This document shows positions 61,334 to 64,000 of a stretch of DNA of 64,000 bases, one piece after another. The stretch spans positions 124,001-188,000 of the forward strand of contig JAEZZI010000026.1 in assembly GCA_023418595.1 (NCBI GenBank), written 5' to 3'. A program made the position numbers and the translations under genes. Each line of letters opens with the position of its first letter. The stretch's first letter is position 1. The notes beneath the pieces were generated by a model. It ran no database searches, was not told where the DNA came from, and was given only the letters and a program-made list of their open reading frames with translations. The stretch comes from Pseudomonadota bacterium (lineage in GTDB: Bacteria > Pseudomonadota > Alphaproteobacteria > Sphingomonadales > Sphingomonadaceae).

Positions 61334-61433
61334 GATCGGCTCAAACCGCAGAATCTGCGCTCCAGGTCAAGATGTTCCGCGCCACCTGCAGCGATTTGCC
61401 GGATACGATACGTCGCTAACGATGGAGACCTTC

Positions 61434-61556
61434 ATGACACGGAAAACCGCGCTCGCCGGAACTTTGAACGATACGATGTGGCAATTCGCAATCGCCTTGA
61501 CGATCATCGCCGGTCTGCCCTTGCTCATCGCGCTGAGCCGCATCGCGTTTGGCTGA
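61434..61556 (+). CDS. Small membrane protein, 40 residues
   Basis: ATG at 61434 has GGAG about 9 nt upstream; ATG at 61422 is an in-frame alternative. The product MTRKTALAGTLNDTMWQFAI continues into one membrane helix (ALTIIAGLPLLIALSRIAFG). It lies 39 bp before the APC permease on the same strand and divergent from the Lrp regulator. It may be a small helper of the permease. Confidence 0.6.
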   Translation: MTRKTALAGTLNDTMWQFAIALTIIAGLPLLIALSRIAFG

Positions 61557-61595
61557 CGCGCACGACCCCGTCCCTACCGTTTCAAGGCCCGCCAC

Positions 61596-62993
61596 TTGAG
61601 AAACTGGAACGTCCGCAAAGACCTGTCGGTGTTCGACGAACGAGGGGGCGGCTCGCTTGCCCGCACGCTCGGCTGGCCGTATCTCGTGGCTCTCGGCGTC
61701 GGCGCGATCGTCGGCACCGGCATTCTGACGCTGATCGGCGTCGGAGCGGCGAAGGCGGGCCCAGCCGTCCTGCTAGCGTTCGTCATCGCGGGCCTCATCT
61801 GCGCCTGCGCGGCGCTCGCCTATGCCGAGATGGCGACGATGATCCCCGCCTCCGGCAGCGCCTACACCTACAATTACGTCGTGGTCGGGGAGTTGGTGGC
61901 GTGGATCATCGGCTGGAGCCTGATCCTCGAATACAGCCTGGTGGTCAGTGCGGTCGCCGTGGGCTGGTCAGGCTATGCCGCGCCGCTCCTGCACGACTGG
62001 GCGGGCGTGCCATGGGTGTTGATGCAGGGCCCGCACGCTGGCGGCTGGGTCAATCTGCCGGCGGTCGCCATCATTGCCCTCGTCGCCGCGATGCTGATCT
62101 ACGGCATGCGCAGGAGCGCGACCGTCAACGCGATCCTCGTCATCGTGAAGCTCGTGGCGCTCGGCCTGTTCGTCGCGATCGCAGCGCCGTATTTCGACGC
62201 TGGCAACCTCGAACCGTTTTCGCCGTTCGGCTTCGTCAAGTCGGTTGGACCGGACGGGGTGGAACGCGGCATCATGGCGGCCGCCGCGATCATCTTTTCC
62301 GCCTTCTACGGGTTCGACGCGATCGCCACCGCCGCGGAGGAAACGCGCAATCCAAAGCGCGATCTGGCAATCGGCATCATGGGATCGATGCTGGCGTGCG
62401 CGGTGATCTACACGGTCGTCGCGGGGGTTGCCCTGGGCGCTTCCCACTTCACCAGGTTCGCGAATTCGCCGGAGCCGCTCGGTCTCATCCTGCGCGAGCT
62501 CGACCAGCCCGTAGCCGCCCGGTTTCTCGCACTGTCCGCCGTCGTTGCCCTCCCGACGGTCATCCTCGCCTTCTTCTACGGTCAAAGTCGCATCTTCTTC
62601 GTGATGGCGCGCGACGGATTGCTGCCCCGCGGCCTCGCAAAGCTGTCGGGTGAGGGCGTGCCGGTTCGCACCACGCTCTTCACCGTGCTGATCGTGGGAA
62701 CGATCGCGGCACTGTTCCCCCTCGACGAGATCGTCGCGCTGGCCAACGCCGGCACGCTCGTCGTGTTCGGATCCGTCGCGGTCTGCATGCTCATCATGCG
62801 GCGCCGGGCGCCGGGCGCAGAACGGGGTTTCCGGGTGCCGGCGGCTTGGGTGGTCGGTCCGCTCGCGATCCTGGGCTGCGCCTATCTCTTCATCAGCCTG
62901 CCGAGTTCAACGCACTTCTGGTTCATTGCGTGGAACCTGGCGGGGATTGCCGTCTATGCGTTGTATAGCGGACGACGCGCTCCGCGTCGGTAA
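61596..62993 (+). CDS. APC-family amino acid permease
   Basis: The 465-residue inner-membrane protein has about 12 transmembrane segments and the APC pattern VGAIVGTGILTLIG in TM1, EMATMIPASGSAYTYNYVVVGE in TM2-3, and FSAFYGFDAIATAAEETRNPKRDL in TM6. It most resembles cationic amino-acid-type permeases. The start is TTG at 61596, with AAGG about 10 nt upstream. The Lrp-type regulator is divergent. Confidence 0.88.
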   Translation: MRNWNVRKDLSVFDERGGGSLARTLGWPYLVALGVGAIVGTGILTLIGVGAAKAGPAVLLAFVIAGLICACAALAYAEMATMIPASGSAYTYNYVVVGELVAWIIGWSLILEYSLVVSAVAVGWSGYAAPLLHDWAGVPWVLMQGPHAGGWVNLPAVAIIALVAAMLIYGMRRSATVNAILVIVKLVALGLFVAIAAPYFDAGNLEPFSPFGFVKSVGPDGVERGIMAAAAIIFSAFYGFDAIATAAEETRNPKRDLAIGIMGSMLACAVIYTVVAGVALGASHFTRFANSPEPLGLILRELDQPVAARFLALSAVVALPTVILAFFYGQSRIFFVMARDGLLPRGLAKLSGEGVPVRTTLFTVLIVGTIAALFPLDEIVALANAGTLVVFGSVAVCMLIMRRRAPGAERGFRVPAAWVVGPLAILGCAYLFISLPSSTHFWFIAWNLAGIAVYALYSGRRAPRR

Positions 62994-63333
62994 GCGAACG
63001 GCGCAAGCGATCGGCAGGGCAGCCAGCAGGCCTCCGCCTGATCAACTGCTCGTCGCACTTCAGTTGACGCCTTGGCGCGTCGTGAAGCTGCAGAAGCATT
63101 CAGAGAAGGCTGGGGCAACGGCAATTTCGATTGCGTCGCCAATGTGCGACTCCATCATCGCTGTTCGCAGGGCGCACCTTCATGCGGCAGGCCGGCGAAG
63201 ATAGAGATCGCCTCGAGCACCACCATGGCCAGCCAATGAGGTGCCATCCGTTGCTTGCTCGATCGCAGCCCCCACTGCTGGAACAAGCAACCGAAGATCG
63301 CTACATCTGTCGGAAATTCATGGTCTAGGCGAC
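62994..63333. other. 340-bp interval without a convincing gene
   Basis: Only short frames with poor codon use lie here, and no hairpin with a T-run or repeat stands out. It separates the permease from the Fic gene and probably holds the promoter of the latter. Confidence 0.4.
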
Positions 63334-64000
63334 ATGGCTAAAATCGACGAAACCGCCGACAGGATCGACAAGCTGCGAGACGAACTCTCGAGGCTGCGTC
63401 CCCTGTCGCCCTCCGTGCTGGCCTCCATCCAGGAGCCTTTCGACTTCGAACTCACCTATTCGTCGAACGCAATCGAAGGGAACACGCTCACCTTGCGCGA
63501 GACCGAACAGGTCATCGCGCACGGCGTCACCGTCGCCGGCAAGAAGCTCGGCGACCATCTCGAAGCGATCGACCACCACGAGGCACTCCACTGGGCCTAC
63601 CGCGTCGCGGCATCCGACGAGCCGATCACCGCGATGACCATCCGCCAGCTCCACCAGCTCGTCCTCGCCAAGAGCAAGCCCGACATCGCAGGCCAGCTCG
63701 CCGTGTCGCAACGGGCGATCAGGGGATCCGACGTCGTCTTCCCGAGCGCGGCGGAGGTCCGGCCGCTCATGACCGATCTGGGCGACGACCTGCGTGATGC
63801 CCCGATGACACCCCGAAGCGCCTTCGACGCTCACCGGCGCCTGGTCACCGTCCACCCCTTCGACGATGGAAACGGCCGCACAGCGCGACTCTTGATGAAC
63901 CTCATGCTTGTGCGCGGTGGCTATCGCCCGGTCGCGATCGGCACTGCCGAGCGCCTCGCGTATCTCGCGACGCTTGAACGGTCACAGCTGACCGGCGACG
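63334..64000 (+). CDS. Fic-domain protein (partial, runs off the window)
   Basis: The first 222 residues are visible. The catalytic motif is VHPFDDGNGRTARLLMNLM (HPFx(D/E)GNGRxxR), and the N-terminal inhibitory motif TYSSNAIEGN places the protein in the self-inhibited class II. Fic enzymes transfer AMP or related groups to protein targets. A helical segment with PLSPSVLASIQEPFDFELTY precedes it. ATG at 63334 gives the expected start; the C-terminus is beyond the window. Confidence 0.9.
   Translation, partial: MAKIDETADRIDKLRDELSRLRPLSPSVLASIQEPFDFELTYSSNAIEGNTLTLRETEQVIAHGVTVAGKKLGDHLEAIDHHEALHWAYRVAASDEPITAMTIRQLHQLVLAKSKPDIAGQLAVSQRAIRGSDVVFPSAAEVRPLMTDLGDDLRDAPMTPRSAFDAHRRLVTVHPFDDGNGRTARLLMNLMLVRGGYRPVAIGTAERLAYLATLERSQLTGD

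Overview
The window is GC-rich (roughly two thirds G+C by eye) and looks like a chromosome segment of an alphaproteobacterium, most likely a sphingomonad (Sphingomonas or a close relative). This rests on gene content and order (heparinase II/III-like gene after rpe, fused pabB-pabC, flagellar clusters with sigma-54 promoters, rlmE next to a Ppx/GppA phosphatase) and on several kinds of long intergenic palindrome. The genus is an inference.

Layout. (1) 1-16.6 kb is mostly housekeeping: the 3' end of gpsA, an AsmA-family protein, a DUF1674 protein, htpX, an RsmB-like rRNA methyltransferase, rpe, a heparinase-like protein, msrA, a ParE/Phd toxin-antitoxin pair, an aspC-type aminotransferase, fused pabB-pabC, an MBL hydrolase, a deacetylase, a MAPEG protein and an M61 peptidase. 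(2) 16.7-34.2 kb is a flagellar region. A minus-strand half carries fliA, flhA, a lytic transglycosylase, flgN, flgM, flgA and a MotA/MotB-like pair. A plus-strand half carries flgBCDEFGHIJKL, then a canonical motA and motB. Three sigma-54 (-24/-12) promoter matches and a phased CGGCAA/TTGCCG palindrome cluster lie in the two control regions. (3) 34.5-40.5 kb is a six-gene Mrp Na+/H+ antiporter operon with mrpA fused to mrpB, flanked by two copies of a 30-bp motif. (4) rlmE and ppx/gppA lead to a tRNA-Gln(CTG) at 42,445-42,518.

The region after the tRNA looks like an accessory island: unknown genes, an ADP-ribosyltransferase-like protein, a DnaQ-type exonuclease operon, an ArsR cassette with a 30-residue membrane peptide, and a type II CBASS anti-phage operon (53.4 to 48.0 kb, minus strand). 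The CBASS order is patatin effector CapV, CD-NTase, E2-E1 fusion Cap2, then a DUF2235 alpha/beta-hydrolase with two membrane segments where the Cap3 protease would be expected. A divergent XRE repressor plus ImmA/IrrE-type metallopeptidase pair (CapH/CapP-like) faces it across a region with a perfect TTGTCA-N7-TGACAA inverted repeat. A broken secreted nuclease, a tandem ribbon-helix-helix-like protein, a 130-residue unknown and a roughly 900-residue HD-hydrolase/phosphoribosyltransferase fusion follow. The last two form a second candidate conflict system. The window ends with a sulfotransferase, an Lrp/AsnC regulator divergent from a small membrane protein and an APC permease, and the start of a Fic-domain gene.

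The most novel-looking points are the DUF2235 substitution in CBASS, the HD-PRTase pair, the extra MotA/MotB-like pair with a promoter touching its start codon, and FlgH without a lipobox cysteine. I saw no integrase, transposase or CRISPR array.
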